Positions 26,687-34,975 are shown, counted from the first letter of the stretch. The stretch: DNA of 64,000 bases from Methanolobus psychrophilus R15 (GCA_000306725.1 CP003083.1:2530042-2594041); one strand, 5' to 3'. A program made the numbers and translations. Notes: generated from the letters alone by a model not told the origin.

Positions 26687-27905
26687 ATATCATCTTTCAA
26701 TAAAACCTTCCAAATGAATTTCTCTTCGTAAGCCCATTTTGTACTTCTGTAAGTACAAGCAACTGATACGATACAAAACTCAGTAGAGAGTAGAGTTTCC
26801 TACTCTCTGCTCTAACTCTTCTTATATCGAACTTGACCACATCCTTAATGTGTCCATGTTTTGGTTCACATTCTCCTCTTTTCTTGTACAGGCTATTGAA
26901 TGATCCGTCTTTCATATTTTGATTCCGTAAGTACATTCCAACCTGTTCAGCCCTCTTATTTTCATATAGGAGTTTTAGTTTAGCTTCAATACTTGCATGT
27001 ACATCCCCGCCTATTTTCCACATTTTGTTCACCCAGTGATCAATTCGGTCAATTTCACCCTCGTTGCTGATCACAGCATTTTTAGGATAGGCAATAACTG
27101 GCCTTGCATGCAGATGATACCAGATATCTGCATGATTCGTAAATGCTTTGTAACCAGTGTCAGCTGAATAATAATCAAGATCAGCATTCATTTTTTTCAA
27201 TGCTTCAATGTGTTTGATAAGTTCAGGGGAATCTCCTGCCTTGCCATTTGTATGTGTCATGAAAACAGGGTAAGTCCCTACCATCGTGATATGGGCTTTG
27301 TCCATCTTGCATTTGTAATGTGAATTGTAATCAGCATATTTATCGTATCTTGATGCTTCAAGCGGAGTTGAATCGATCTTAGCTTCTTTTATTTGAGCAA
27401 GTTTAAGGATCCTTTCACCAACTAACATCATTATTTCGTTTATTCCATCTTCACCCAATCGATATTTTACAAAGTGATGTAAGGTCTTTTGCGAAGGGAG
27501 CTTTATAAAACCTTTTTCATCGTAAAAAGAGAGCAATATAGCCTCTTCTTCTGTTAAAGAAGAAACAGTCTTTTCATAAGATAATTTCCTGAAACACATT
27601 ACAATGAAGAGTTTTATCATCGATGAGATATTATACTTAAAATGCCAACTTTTGTTGGCATACAAAGTACGCTCTACGTGCTTTGAAATATCTTCTATGC
27701 AGAGAAAGTGCAGGAATTGGCAAATTGAGTCGCTTTCTCTGTTCAGATAATTCTCGATAGAGTCCTCAAAGAGGACTCCTTTATACTCTATAGACTTTTT
27801 AGCCATGAGGCGGGCCAGATTTATGCTATTTATAGCTACCGCCCGCCCCCCAAAAAAAAAGGTTCTGAGGTTAGCGAAAAAAAAGGATAAGCTTTTATGC
27901 CGAAG
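26687..27905 (-). mobile_element. Insertion sequence within the group II intron
   Basis: About 1.2 kb between two copies of TTCTAATTAGAC, holding one transposase gene. Upstream of that gene an inverted pair GGCGGGC (27809-27815) and GCCCGCC (27841-27847) can form a hairpin, followed by C and A runs. I found no clear terminal inverted repeats inside the direct repeats. The IS separates the intron's ribozyme domains I-III from its reverse transcriptase gene. Confidence 0.65.
26697..27806 (-). CDS. DDE transposase
   Basis: 369 residues, apparently intact. The catalytic triad can be traced as Asp in AKIDSTPLEASRYDKY, Asp in YYSADTGYKAFTN and Glu in GECEPKHGHIKDVVKF. The N-terminal 100 residues hold a helical DNA-binding region (SSMIKLFIVMCFRKLSYEKT). 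It resembles the IS4/IS5 superfamily (DDE_Tnp_1) but lacks the YREK signature of true IS4 members; the exact IS family is not clear to me. It cuts and pastes the surrounding IS. Confidence 0.85.
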   Translation of the reverse strand: MAKKSIEYKGVLFEDSIENYLNRESDSICQFLHFLCIEDISKHVERTLYANKSWHFKYNISSMIKLFIVMCFRKLSYEKTVSSLTEEEAILLSFYDEKGFIKLPSQKTLHHFVKYRLGEDGINEIMMLVGERILKLAQIKEAKIDSTPLEASRYDKYADYNSHYKCKMDKAHITMVGTYPVFMTHTNGKAGDSPELIKHIEALKKMNADLDYYSADTGYKAFTNHADIWYHLHARPVIAYPKNAVISNEGEIDRIDHWVNKMWKIGGDVHASIEAKLKLLYENKRAEQVGMYLRNQNMKDGSFNSLYKKRGECEPKHGHIKDVVKFDIRRVRAESRKLYSLLSFVSYQLLVLTEVQNGLTKRNSFGRFY

Positions 27906-27917
27906 TTCTAATTAGAC
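27906..27917. repeat. 12-bp direct repeat at the right edge of the IS
   Basis: TTCTAATTAGAC, the partner of 26675-26686. It stands 14 bases before the start codon of the intron reverse transcriptase, so the IS separates the ribozyme part of the intron from its protein gene. Confidence 0.5.
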
Positions 27918-27930
27918 GGCCTCAAATACA

Positions 27931-29646
27931 ATGATTGAAAAAGCAGAAAGAATTGCTGTAGACCTTTTATGGAATAAACATAATCGAGTAACTAACAATA
28001 CTACAAACGCTGATCCAATCAACGAGAAGCTTACAAACAAACAACTAAAAGACCGATGGAACAACATCGATTGGAAAGTAGTTGAAACACACGTTAGTAG
28101 GATACAAGTCAGGATTACGAAAGCAGTTACTAAGGGAAAATGGAACACGGTAAAAAGACTAAGTTATCTGTTAACTCACTCCCACTACGCCAAATTGCTG
28201 GCTGTCAGGAACGTTATTCAGAACAAAGGTAAGAGAACAGCTGGAATCGACGGAGAACTATGGAATACTCCTGAAATGAAGATAAAAGCTGCTCTAAAAC
28301 TATCAGATAAGAGGTATAAGGCAAAACCATTGAAAAGAGTATTCATCGAAAAATATGGGAAATCAAATAAACGACCTTTGGGAATCCCCACTATGTACGA
28401 CAGAGCTATGCAATCACTTTATGCATTAGCATTAAGTCCGATTGCAGAAGCAACAGCCGATAAGCACTCTTTTGGGTTTAGAAAATTCAGAAGCACGCAT
28501 GATGCATGTGAATGCATTTTTGGCTGTACATGTCAAAAGACCTTTGCACAATGGATACTGGAAGGGGATATCAAAGGTTGTTTCGATTGCATCAGTCATC
28601 AATGGTTACTGGACAACATCCCGATGGACAAATCAGTTCTAAGGCAATTCCTAAAAGCAGGATATGTCTTCAATAACTCTCTGTTTCCCACTGAAACTGG
28701 TACGCCTCAAGGTGGACAGTTGTCACCAATACTGGCTAATATGACGTTAGACGGTATCGAAAAAATGCTGATTGATAAGTACCATACCAAAAATGGAAAA
28801 CTATCAAGTAAACAACGCAGCAGTAACAAAGTCAACTTTGTGAGATATGCAGACGATTTCATTGTAACTGCAAAAAGCAAAGAAATCGCAGAAGACGTTA
28901 AAGAACTGATTAAAGACTTCCTTAAGGAGAAAGGCTTGGAGCTATCGGTCGAAAAAACATTAATAACCCATATCAATAATGGTTTTGACTTTCTAGGCTG
29001 GAATTTCCGAAAATACAAAGACAAGCTTCTTATAAAACCATCCAAGACATCCATTCTGAAATTTACCACGAAAATCAGTGAGGTAATCAAGAAAGGAAAA
29101 TCATGGACACAAGAAGCATTAATCGCAACTCTTAACCCCATAATAACTGGATGGTCAAATTACCATCAAACAGTTGTATCCAAAGAAACATTCAGCATGC
29201 TGGATTTCAGAATATGGAATATCCTTTGGAAATGGGCAAAGAGAAGGCATCCCAATAAATCCAGAACCTGGACAGTATCCAAATACTGGCATATCAAAGG
29301 AACAAGGAATTGGGTATTTTCATCTGGACTATTCCAACTTAAACTACTATCAGACAAAAAGATAGTCCGGCATACCAAAATATCGATAGATAAAAACCCT
29401 TACCTCAACAAAGAATACTTCACTGAACGCAAGTTCAAACAAGGAGTTAAAAAACTCTCAGGAAGGTTCAAGGAAGTGTGGGATACTCAAAAAGGCAAAT
29501 GTCCGAGATGTAAGCTTCCAATTGACATAAACGCTGATGCTGAAGAAAGACCTTTACATCACAAAAATGGAAATAAGCAAGATAACAGGACATCTAACTT
29601 GGTTTACAAACATGCACATTGTCATAGACAATACCATGCAAATTAA
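27931..29646 (+). CDS. ltrA: Group II intron reverse transcriptase/maturase with HNH endonuclease
   Basis: 571 residues, full length. It helps the intron RNA fold and splice and copies it into DNA at new sites. Domains in order: reverse transcriptase with GTPQGGQLSPILANM (template-binding block) and the catalytic YADD at residues 306-309; the maturase (X) domain with LNPIITGWSNYHQTV; and a C-terminal HNH zinc endonuclease with CPRC at 524-527, then LHHKNGNKQDN and a final CHRQYHAN. All key residues are present, so the protein should be active. It begins just after the IS edge, so its native leader and perhaps a few N-terminal codons are altered. Confidence 0.95.
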   Translation: MIEKAERIAVDLLWNKHNRVTNNTTNADPINEKLTNKQLKDRWNNIDWKVVETHVSRIQVRITKAVTKGKWNTVKRLSYLLTHSHYAKLLAVRNVIQNKGKRTAGIDGELWNTPEMKIKAALKLSDKRYKAKPLKRVFIEKYGKSNKRPLGIPTMYDRAMQSLYALALSPIAEATADKHSFGFRKFRSTHDACECIFGCTCQKTFAQWILEGDIKGCFDCISHQWLLDNIPMDKSVLRQFLKAGYVFNNSLFPTETGTPQGGQLSPILANMTLDGIEKMLIDKYHTKNGKLSSKQRSSNKVNFVRYADDFIVTAKSKEIAEDVKELIKDFLKEKGLELSVEKTLITHINNGFDFLGWNFRKYKDKLLIKPSKTSILKFTTKISEVIKKGKSWTQEALIATLNPIITGWSNYHQTVVSKETFSMLDFRIWNILWKWAKRRHPNKSRTWTVSKYWHIKGTRNWVFSSGLFQLKLLSDKKIVRHTKISIDKNPYLNKEYFTERKFKQGVKKLSGRFKEVWDTQKGKCPRCKLPIDINADAEERPLHHKNGNKQDNRTSNLVYKHAHCHRQYHAN

Positions 29647-29693
29647 TACCATCTCCAAAAACTGCTGCCCTGAATAAGGGTTATGAGGTGCCT

Positions 29694-29727
29694 GAGCTGT
29701 ATGAGGTAAAAGTCTCACGTACAGTTC
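29694..29727 (+). ncRNA. Group II intron domain V of the inner intron
   Basis: A 34-base hairpin starting GAGCTGTATGAGG and ending CACGTACAGTTC, carrying the AGC catalytic triad. The loop reads AAAA where GAAA is usual. Domain VI follows at about 29731-29765. Confidence 0.8.
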
Positions 29728-29768
29728 TTAGGGGAGAAAGCGGGAGCAATCCCACCGACTTACCCGAC

Positions 29769-29828
29769 AAACCTTCACGTACAGTTCTTAGGCGAGAAGG
29801 AGGGAGTAATCCCTCTGACTTAGCCGAC
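29769..29828 (+). mobile_element. 3' end of the outer group II intron relic (domain V second half and domain VI)
   Basis: Begins AAACCTTCACGTACAGTTC, which completes the domain V started at 26065: GAGCTGTATGAAGG, loop GAAA, then CCTTCACGTACAGTTC pairs throughout. Domain VI and a 3' end ...GCCGAC at 29828 follow. This segment repeats the end of the inner intron (29711-29768) with small differences, which at first sight looks like a tandem duplication. Confidence 0.75.
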
Positions 29829-29926
29829 AAGACCTGAATGATAGTTTTACTAAACCATTCTGCTTTGTAGGTTAATTTACGGATGAATTCAGACCATCTA
29901 ACATCACTGATGCTTTGTGCTAAATG
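29829..29926 (-). pseudogene. tnpB: Fragment of a second tnpB gene beside the intron
   Basis: On the minus strand this reads LAQSISDVRWSEFIRKLTYK followed by AEWFSKTIIQV, the TnpB segment just before the zinc ribbon (compare LAQHIAYASWSSFVEKLEYK in the relic at 23740). It stops exactly at the outer intron's 3' end. The zinc-ribbon half that should continue on the other side of the intron is missing. Upstream (29927-30120) the frame stays open but no longer looks like TnpB. Confidence 0.65.
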
Positions 29927-30160
29927 GGAATTCCTTGGAGGACTGGAGAAAGAAATCGATTTGAGCTGACTAGTATAAGTACAAGTCCCTTTCCATTTTA
30001 CAGTCCTCTTGGTGCTGCTTCGTATCCTTTGAGCATACTCAATCATCAATGTAATACTATTAGACCTAAGCACACCACTCCAATGAGATTTGATGGTCTC
30101 ATCTCAATTGATATCAAACCTGCAAATTTCTATATAGTTAGATAGAGTATATAATTATTT

Positions 30161-30931
30161 ATGAAAACGGCGAGAATAATGATATTGTTTATTTTGTTAA
30201 TGCTGATGAGTTCAGGATGTACAGAACAAGACAGGTTTGTAATATCGGATAATGCAACTATAACGTCCTTGAGATACAATACTATTTCATCTCAGGATAT
30301 GGAAACCCATGAGCTGATAATTAATTCAACATCCATGAATCTCAGTATTTATAGTCCGACCAATCAACTCAAAGCACAGTATATCAATCCGGTGATAGCG
30401 TATCAATGGAGCCAGGTACCTTATCTGCTAAACGGAAAATCCTGCATTGAGATAGATTCGCCAACAGAAGCACAAAAGATTCAGCCGAATGTTCCGGGCT
30501 CTGGCACTTTGGAGATAACCGTTTTACAGGATGGTATGTCCCATACTCTAACCATCGATCCATCTGAATATCGGCCTGATGAATTGTTTGAATTTGCAGA
30601 TTTCATGGGTTCCATGAAAAAAAGTGCATTCGAACCTTCTATGGAAGAGGCTCAGGAAATTACAGAACAATGGATCACCTCGATGCCAACTTACAGCTTT
30701 GACGGTTCCAATCTGACATTAGAATCCCATATTGTTGAAGAAACATTGCCTTCAACACATGGATTGATCTACACGTTTACCAGCAGTCATGAAGGCTATG
30801 GTGATCGCTCGGATGAAGTGTTAACTGAAACAGCCACAAACCATACAATCAGAGTTGGTCTTAGCCAGCGGAAGATCGTATCGGCTGTAATTGATGGATC
30901 ATGGGATGAGATTGGGCAGGTATCAGTTTAG
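30161..30931 (+). CDS. Lipoprotein of unknown function
   Basis: 256 residues. A lipoprotein signal (MKTARIMILFILLMLMSSGC) gives the lipobox MSSGC with Cys20. The mature part is mostly beta-strand and Thr/Ser-rich, with no motif I know and no further Cys. It should be anchored to the outer face of the membrane. The ATG follows closely on a TATA-like CTATATAG at 30129-30136, so the leader is very short. The stop is TAG. It stands alone between intron debris and a decayed small-gene pair. Confidence 0.6.
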   Translation: MKTARIMILFILLMLMSSGCTEQDRFVISDNATITSLRYNTISSQDMETHELIINSTSMNLSIYSPTNQLKAQYINPVIAYQWSQVPYLLNGKSCIEIDSPTEAQKIQPNVPGSGTLEITVLQDGMSHTLTIDPSEYRPDELFEFADFMGSMKKSAFEPSMEEAQEITEQWITSMPTYSFDGSNLTLESHIVEETLPSTHGLIYTFTSSHEGYGDRSDEVLTETATNHTIRVGLSQRKIVSAVIDGSWDEIGQVSV

Positions 30932-30957
30932 ATATTCCAGCTCTTGAATACGATTAA

Positions 30958-31119
30958 CGAAATTACGGAACAATCCATTCCTTCAGATACGTTATCCCTG
31001 AGAGTTATATCCTTGATTACCGTATCGAAATTCGCCCGATGTCTGCAATTGAAGACAAATTATGGTGGCTGGCACTTACTGAAAAATCATTGAAAATAGT
31101 ATGGACATGCCTGAAGTAA
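30958..31119 (+). pseudogene. Possible relic of a small gene upstream of the toxin-antitoxin-like pair
   Basis: An open frame without a start codon reads TIHSFRYVIPESYILDYRIE and then RPMSAIEDKLWWLALTEKSL before a TAA. The composition is protein-like and the text resembles the C-terminal part of small proteins that precede toxin-antitoxin genes, but I cannot name the family. The 5' end is missing. Confidence 0.25.
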
Positions 31120-31352
31120 ACGAGGCATGGGCGCATCTCCAAAATGACGACGAACAGGGGTGTAGCCAAATTACTTCTGTCGCCGAATTAAAGCGTCATT
31201 TACCCAGACAGGTTAATCATATTATCCTTAAGAATATTATGGAGTACCTTGAAGAAAGCAACAAGATTGCAATAAGCATTAAAGGCATCACCTGGATACA
31301 TAATAACAATCGGAACTTAAACAAAGCGGTGTCCAGAGGCATTGAACTATGA
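31101..31352 (+). CDS. Small antitoxin-like protein
   Basis: 83 residues (81 from the second ATG, MPEVNEAWAH). The text LKRHLPRQVNHIILKNIMEY followed by LEESNKIAISIKGITWIHN reads like a short helix-turn-helix or ribbon domain ending in IAISIKGITWI. Its stop overlaps the next start as ATGA. Gene pairs of this layout, a roughly 80-residue protein then a RelE-like protein, are known as type II toxin-antitoxin modules in methanogens. Role inferred from the pairing. Confidence 0.5.
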   Translation: MDMPEVNEAWAHLQNDDEQGCSQITSVAELKRHLPRQVNHIILKNIMEYLEESNKIAISIKGITWIHNNNRNLNKAVSRGIEL

Positions 31353-31626
31353 AGGAGGTTCGGGTAGTCCTTATCGACGAGGCAATTCTCAAGTACAAAT
31401 CCTTGGAAGAAAGAGCTTCCGACTCCAAAAAGGAAATGACAATCCTTGAGTCTATAAGAAACAATATGGCATACGGAATTTGTTCCGTGTCGAGTTGCCT
31501 CATTTTTGGAGATTGTTATATACGCTGAAAAATGATTCGGAGTCAAATGATTCAATTGTTGCGATTGTCATAGATATTGTCGATCACGAAGAATATAACA
31601 AACTGTTTGGTTATAAGAACAGATAG
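31349..31626 (+). pseudogene. Broken RelE-like toxin gene
   Basis: The first frame gives MKEVRVVLIDEAILKYKSLE, ERASDSKKEMTILESIRNNMAYG, then a stop at 31527-31529. A second frame takes over at about 31471 and reads NLFRVELPHFWRLLYTLKND, then VIDIVDHEEYNKLFGYKNR to a TAG at 31626. Together these are the start and end of an archaeal RelE/ParE-like toxin of about 110-120 residues, with some 25 central residues deleted and the frame changed. The toxin is therefore inactive, while its partner upstream stays intact. Confidence 0.7.
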
Positions 31627-31711
31627 GCTCCTGTTGCGATATCAGTCCAAAAGGATTCCTACCTTTTTGCCGTCTTCCAATTAATATACAGATTATCTTG
31701 ATATCAATAGA

Positions 31712-31972
31712 TCATGATATCTTTCTATATATCTTTCTATTATAGTCATAGTCTCCTCCCCTTTCCACGTATCTCTTCACGTCCATCAGGTCTGCTAATT
31801 CCAGACGGTCCAGTTCCTCAAACGGAATCGTCGAACGCTGGTTGTCCTTGCTCAGGAGAATATTCCTATCATAGCTGATGATCAAATAAGACTCCAGCAT
31901 ATCGTCAGTGGATTCAAACATCGGAGCAGCTCCATTTTTCAGTACCAATCCTTTGTTTGTATTCCTGAACAT
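31712..31972 (-). CDS. Small hypothetical protein
   Basis: 86 residues from the only ATG, acidic, with no motif I recognise (text such as YLIISYDRNILLSKDNQRST and PFEELDRLELADLMDVKRYV). The frame is open further upstream, reading EVQVLLDDDEFE before the ATG, which looks like real protein sequence; a GTG at about 32000 would fit but is in another frame. So the gene may have lost its start through a frameshift. Confidence 0.4.
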   Translation of the reverse strand: MFRNTNKGLVLKNGAAPMFESTDDMLESYLIISYDRNILLSKDNQRSTIPFEELDRLELADLMDVKRYVERGGDYDYNRKIYRKIS

Positions 31973-32145
31973 CTCAAATTCATCATCATCAAGGAGAACC
32001 TGAACTTCACATCTCCTCAGGAATGCAAAAAACTACAAGCATGCGTATGATTAATACATGATAAGCGCGATAGCAGGTCAACAACTGGATAGAACCATTA
32101 GAATACCTTGGTTACAATACCATCAAAAATCTATAGAGGGCTATT

Positions 32146-32931
32146 ATGAAGGACCCACTCAAGACACTAAGGGATACTAGACCATTGATACACCACATAA
32201 CGAACTGGGTAACAATATACGATTGCGCGAACATGACCCGGGCATTTGGTGCACTTCCTGTGATGGCACATGCACCCGAGGAATGCGCAGACATGACCAA
32301 TATATCGTCCGCACTTGTGATCAACATCGGCACCCTGACAGCTGAACTTATTGACTGCATGATCATCTCGGCGTCTGCGGCAAACAAGAAGGACATTCCG
32401 ATAGTGCTTGATGCAGTGGGTGTCGGTGCCACGAAATTCAGGGACGATATGGCTGCGAAGATCCTTAATTCCGTTAATGTCGACATTATCAAAGGCAATT
32501 ATTCCGAAGTGGCAAGACTTGCAGGAGAACACGCCGAGACTAAGGGAGTCGAGGCGACATCAATAGATGCTGATCCAAGGCAGGTCGCAGCGGCATTGGC
32601 AAAAACCAGGTCATGTGTCGTTGTCATGACCGGCAAAGAGGACATAATCAGTGATGGCGGAAGGATTTTCGTTGTGAGGAATGGCCACGGACAGATGGGT
32701 TCCATTGTCGGAACCGGATGCATGGCCGCATCGATAATAGCTTCATTTGCAGCCGTCAACCGTGATTATAGTGATGCTGCAAAGGATGCATTATGCTACT
32801 TCGGCGTAGCCGGTGAGCTGGCTGCTGCAAGATCCGATGGTCCCGGAAGCTTCAAGATGCACCTGTATGACGAGGTATCCAACCTCTCAGATGAGAATGC
32901 AGAGCCCCTGATGAACTTCGAAACACTCTGA
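32146..32931 (+). CDS. thiM: Hydroxyethylthiazole kinase
   Basis: 261 residues. Phosphorylates 4-methyl-5-hydroxyethylthiazole for thiamine salvage. Recognised from [20 protein letters not shown] at residues 11-30, the [10 protein letters not shown] loop, [11 protein letters not shown] in the middle, [13 protein letters not shown], and the anion-hole region [20 protein letters not shown]. Length is normal for ThiM. It forms a pair with thiE 47 bases downstream; GAGGGC stands near the start. I see no TPP riboswitch upstream. Confidence 0.92.
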   Translation: MKDPLKTLRDTRPLIHHITNWVTIYDCANMTRAFGALPVMAHAPEECADMTNISSALVINIGTLTAELIDCMIISASAANKKDIPIVLDAVGVGATKFRDDMAAKILNSVNVDIIKGNYSEVARLAGEHAETKGVEATSIDADPRQVAAALAKTRSCVVVMTGKEDIISDGGRIFVVRNGHGQMGSIVGTGCMAASIIASFAAVNRDYSDAAKDALCYFGVAGELAAARSDGPGSFKMHLYDEVSNLSDENAEPLMNFETL

Positions 32932-32978
32932 ACTCTCAATGCTTTCCGGCCTTAACCGAGTTGATCATGGGGATAGAT

Positions 32979-33629
32979 ATGGATAAAAGGAAGCTGCTTG
33001 GCAAGATAGACCTCTATCTTGTCACGGATTCAGGTCTCTCTAAGAAGGGGACCTTGTCTGATGTAAGTAACGCGGTGGAGGCAGGATGCAGGATAGTTCA
33101 ATACCGTGAGAAGGACCGGAGCACGAAGGAGATGGTGAAGGAGGCTTTCCTCATTAAGGAAATATGCGAGGGCAAAGCCATCTTCCTTGTCAATGACCGC
33201 ATCGATGTTGCCATGGCTGTGGATGCCGACGGCATCCATATCGGCCAGGACGATATGCCAATAGCAATAGCAAGACAGCTTCTCGGCAATGATAAGATAA
33301 TTGGCCTTACTGTTCATAACCTGAGAGAGGCGCTGAAGGCCGAGCAGGATGGCGCTGACTACGTCGGCCTCAGCCCTATATTCGACACGTCCACCAAAAA
33401 GGATGCTGGGGAGGGCATCGGCCCTGAAAGTATAAGGGGTGTGAAGAATGCTTTGAACATCCCTATAGTCGCAATCGGCGGTATAAACAAGCAAAACTGC
33501 ATGAGTGTGGTCCGGGGAGGCGCCGACAGTCTGGTTGCAATTTCAGCAATTGTGTGCAGCGATGATGTAAATAAGGAAACCACGGATTTCATTAGTATCA
33601 TTCGCAAAACAAAAGATGATATGAATTAG
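32979..33629 (+). CDS. thiE: Thiamine-phosphate synthase
   Basis: About 216 residues. Joins the pyrimidine and thiazole phosphates to make thiamine monophosphate, following ThiM. Motifs: [13 protein letters not shown] (pyrophosphate site), [56 protein letters not shown] and [11 protein letters not shown], all in the order of the TIM-barrel enzyme. I chose the ATG at 32979 because GGGGAT precedes it by 5 bases; an ATG six codons upstream overlaps that site. The stop is TAG. Confidence 0.92.
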   Translation: MDKRKLLGKIDLYLVTDSGLSKKGTLSDVSNAVEAGCRIVQYREKDRSTKEMVKEAFLIKEICEGKAIFLVNDRIDVAMAVDADGIHIGQDDMPIAIARQLLGNDKIIGLTVHNLREALKAEQDGADYVGLSPIFDTSTKKDAGEGIGPESIRGVKNALNIPIVAIGGINKQNCMSVVRGGADSLVAISAIVCSDDVNKETTDFISIIRKTKDDMN

Positions 33630-33683
33630 CCATCCCAAGATAAGTGAGCTCATAATTGCACCCATGAGGGCTGCTTCTTTTTT

Positions 33684-34385
33684 CTAGCTCATTTTGGCCC
33701 TTGCTGATTCCACTGCGCTCCTGCTTACTACATCTGCTGCAAATATATCTGCCATGCTCTCGAGTTCACTCTCTGAGCAGTTCCATGTGAAGGTTATCAT
33801 AGAAAGATGCCTGAGTATGGGCGTCCGGGTATTGTGGCGCAGGTGCCACACTTCATGTGCAAGTATTGCCTTCAGCTCAGCCTTGTCCATGATCTCGAGC
33901 AGCCCCATGGAAAGGAAGATGGTCTTTCCTGAAGCAAACGCCTTCGGAACTGCAGAATCATAATAATAAACCTTTGACATGCCAGGCGTTTTGTCCTGTT
34001 CTTTAAGACTGTTCACAAATACCTGTGGCCACTCCATAAGCTCTGCGATTGGACGGGCCCTGTATCTTTTGATTAGTATCCTATAATATATCCGTGGCAA
34101 GAACAGGATAAGCATAGTTGAGAGGAACACATAGGCTGTGTATATCTCAATGGTAAGCATCCGGCTGCACTGCATGGACGAAACCACCATTCCGATAGAA
34201 GCGAGCATGCATAGTTGTGCAGCAATGAATGAGAATATCCGGCTCCTGGGGCTTCTGGCTTTAAGGTAGAATGCGAACAGCAGCAAGGCCATGAACAGTG
34301 ATGCCATTAGCCACGGCAGCAGACTGGAATCAGCGACACAGGCTATGTAGCATCCAACTTCATCCTGTATGGAAAACATGCTCAA
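33684..34385 (-). CDS. Membrane zinc metallopeptidase (M48/M56, BlaR1-like core)
   Basis: 233 residues. Three hydrophobic segments lie at about 22-40, 50-72 and 82-103, then a soluble peptidase domain with the zinc motif HEVWH at 177-181 and the third ligand in ELESMAD (Glu209, xxxD at 213). This is the M48/M56 gluzincin layout. It has no extracellular sensor domain, unlike BlaR1/MecR1, and no membrane helix after HExxH. It follows the BlaI-like gene by 38 bases on the same strand, repeating the BlaI-BlaR1 pairing of bacteria, where the peptidase causes destruction of the repressor. That role is inferred. Confidence 0.8.
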   Translation of the reverse strand: MSMFSIQDEVGCYIACVADSSLLPWLMASLFMALLLFAFYLKARSPRSRIFSFIAAQLCMLASIGMVVSSMQCSRMLTIEIYTAYVFLSTMLILFLPRIYYRILIKRYRARPIAELMEWPQVFVNSLKEQDKTPGMSKVYYYDSAVPKAFASGKTIFLSMGLLEIMDKAELKAILAHEVWHLRHNTRTPILRHLSMITFTWNCSESELESMADIFAADVVSRSAVESARAKMS

Positions 34386-34423
34386 TGTCCCAGGCCCCTT
34401 TCATGATTTTTTTTCCTTGGTTC

Positions 34424-34780
34424 TTATTTCTTCTCGTAACTATGGAAGTTATCTATGGCTACTTTACCAAAAGTATCAACAAGACTGTCCAGTACTTTAC
34501 GGGTGATGGAGTTTGCCGTGCTGTCCATTGACTCGCTTGCAGAATACAGGTATCTGACCCTCTGCCCGTTCTTATCAATAGTCCTTTTGGCATAGCCTGC
34601 CTTAACGAGCCTGTCAAGTGTCCCGGCTACGCTGGATAAAGGAATGCCTGTCCTCTCGGTGATATCCGGCGTGGTGCACTCTCCATTCTCCCACAGGACC
34701 GTCATTATCTGAGCCTCAATCGGACTGAAGAACTTGGTCAGGCCTTCATTTGAAATGTTTATCCGGTCAAGTTTTACCAT
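34424..34780 (-). CDS. BlaI/MecI/CopY-family transcriptional repressor
   Basis: 118 residues from the chosen ATG. The winged helix reads FFSPIEAQIMTVLWENGECT, then PDITERTGIPLSSVAGTLDRLVKAGYAKRT, and the wing NGQRVRYLYSA; the rest is a C-terminal dimerisation helix pair. Bacterial relatives control beta-lactam or copper genes and are removed by a partner peptidase. I chose the ATG at 34778-34780; an ATG 14 codons upstream would run through an operator-like palindrome (34784-34800). That palindrome, right in front of the start, points to autorepression. Confidence 0.85.
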   Translation of the reverse strand: MVKLDRINISNEGLTKFFSPIEAQIMTVLWENGECTTPDITERTGIPLSSVAGTLDRLVKAGYAKRTIDKNGQRVRYLYSASESMDSTANSITRKVLDSLVDTFGKVAIDNFHSYEKK

Positions 34781-34783
34781 GTG

Positions 34784-34800
34784 TTTACAACAGGTGTATA
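34784..34800. promoter_or_regulatory. Operator-like palindrome O1 in front of the repressor gene
   Basis: TTTACAACAGGTGTATA, matching TTTAC-N7-GTAWA. It lies 3 bases before the repressor's start codon, over its likely transcription start. Three more copies of the motif lie at 34931-35000. Confidence 0.6.
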
Positions 34801-34930
34801 ATGATATAAGTTTAATCATCATGGATATGTCATCTTTTTGCTGCTAACAGTGGCCGCGGTTTAGGCTTGGTCAAAGTTCTCCTGGGCTCCCCGGGCTTTA
34901 TTTTAAGATCAGGAAGAAACACCCAGTTGC

Positions 34931-34947
34931 TTTACACTTGGCGTAAA
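34931..34947. promoter_or_regulatory. Operator-like palindrome O2
   Basis: TTTACACTTGGCGTAAA, the best palindrome of the set (TTTAC / GTAAA). Centre at 34939. Confidence 0.65.
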
Positions 34948-34958
34948 GTTCAAGTAGA

Positions 34959-34975
34959 TTTACACTTATTGTAAA
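34959..34975. promoter_or_regulatory. Operator-like palindrome O3
   Basis: TTTACACTTATTGTAAA, identical to O2 in its first nine bases and last five. Its centre is 28 bases from that of O2. Confidence 0.65.

Larger units (their letters stand above)
26080..29768 (+). mobile_element. Group II intron with reverse transcriptase, interrupted by an IS (inner intron)
   Basis: The 5' end is GTGCGAC at 26080, the group II consensus GUGYGAC. The 3' end is domain V at 29694-29727, then domain VI and a terminal ...CCCGAC (AY end) at 29768. Ribozyme domains I-III fall in 26080-26640, and domain IV holds the reverse transcriptase gene. Removing the IS and one 12-base repeat copy leaves about 2,458 bases, a normal length for such introns. 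The insertion site is the tetraloop of domain V of the outer intron relic: joining 26079 to 29769 restores GG-GAAA-CC. Confidence 0.85.

Noticed and set aside
29711-29828. Simple tandem duplication of about 58 bases
   Set aside because: The two copies belong to two different introns, the inner 3' end and the outer 3' end, as shown by the domain V junction at 26079/29769.
31980-32145. TPP riboswitch before thiM
   Set aside because: I looked for the conserved CUGAGA and ACCUGA segments of the THI box upstream of the thiM-thiE pair and did not find them.
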